A DNA stretch of 7,279 nt, taken from assembly GCA_040383885.1 (NCBI GenBank), contig JBEICQ010000109.1, forward strand, positions 1-7,279, given 5' to 3'. The translations under genes were made by a program, and so were the position numbers. This stretch comes from JBEICQ01 sp040383885. Lineage in GTDB: Bacteria > Bacteroidota > Bacteroidia > UBA4408. Of the stretch, positions 7,229 through 7,279 are shown piece after piece. Numbering within the stretch: the first letter of the stretch is position 1; each line of letters starts with the position of its first letter. The notes beneath the pieces are model-generated. The model did no database searches, was not told where the DNA came from, and worked only from the letters and a program-made list of their open reading frames with translations.

Positions 7229-7279
7229 GTAATGTTGGATGTCTTAGGATGTTCTCCTATTGCTTGAAATGGGCAGACT

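Overview
The window looks like chromosomal DNA from a member of the Bacteroidota that has a type IX secretion system (T9SS). Three things support this. One encoded protein ends in a T9SS type A sorting domain. The M16 peptidase is of the long form I associate with this phylum. Short matches to the Bacteroidota -33/-7 promoter pattern (TTTG ... TAnnTTTG) lie at gene starts, and ribosome binding sites are weak or absent. The sequence alone does not let me name a genus.

Layout: three plus-strand genes follow one another almost without gaps, and one minus-strand gene converges on them. (1) Positions 1-2535 hold the C-terminal ~844 residues of a two-lobed M16 (insulinase/pitrilysin-type) zinc metallopeptidase whose start and HxxEH motif lie upstream of the window. 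(2) Positions 2559-3785 hold a complete NADP-dependent isocitrate dehydrogenase of the homodimeric eukaryote-like type, with all substrate and NADP residues in place. (3) Positions 3782-5908 hold a secreted PHP-superfamily (CehA/McbA-like) metallohydrolase, followed by a beta domain, a PKD domain, two Ig-like segments and a T9SS sorting domain. It has no ATG start in any sensible place. (4) A 153-base convergent intergenic region carries two small hairpins. (5) Positions 7228-6062 (minus) hold a clearly more AT-rich, tyrosine-rich exported protein that I do not recognise. It has an Ig-like N-terminal domain and possible YwqK/MORN-like repeats at the C-terminus.

The genes do not form an obvious pathway. 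Isocitrate dehydrogenase is cytosolic central metabolism, the M16 peptidase and the PHP protein probably act in or beyond the periplasm, and the minus-strand gene looks like a lineage-specific accessory gene. I see no mobile element, CRISPR array, RNA gene or defence-type cassette, and I do not think the window contains a new multi-gene system. The points most worth a second look are the start-codon problem of the PHP gene, that protein's architecture, and the unassigned AT-rich minus-strand gene.
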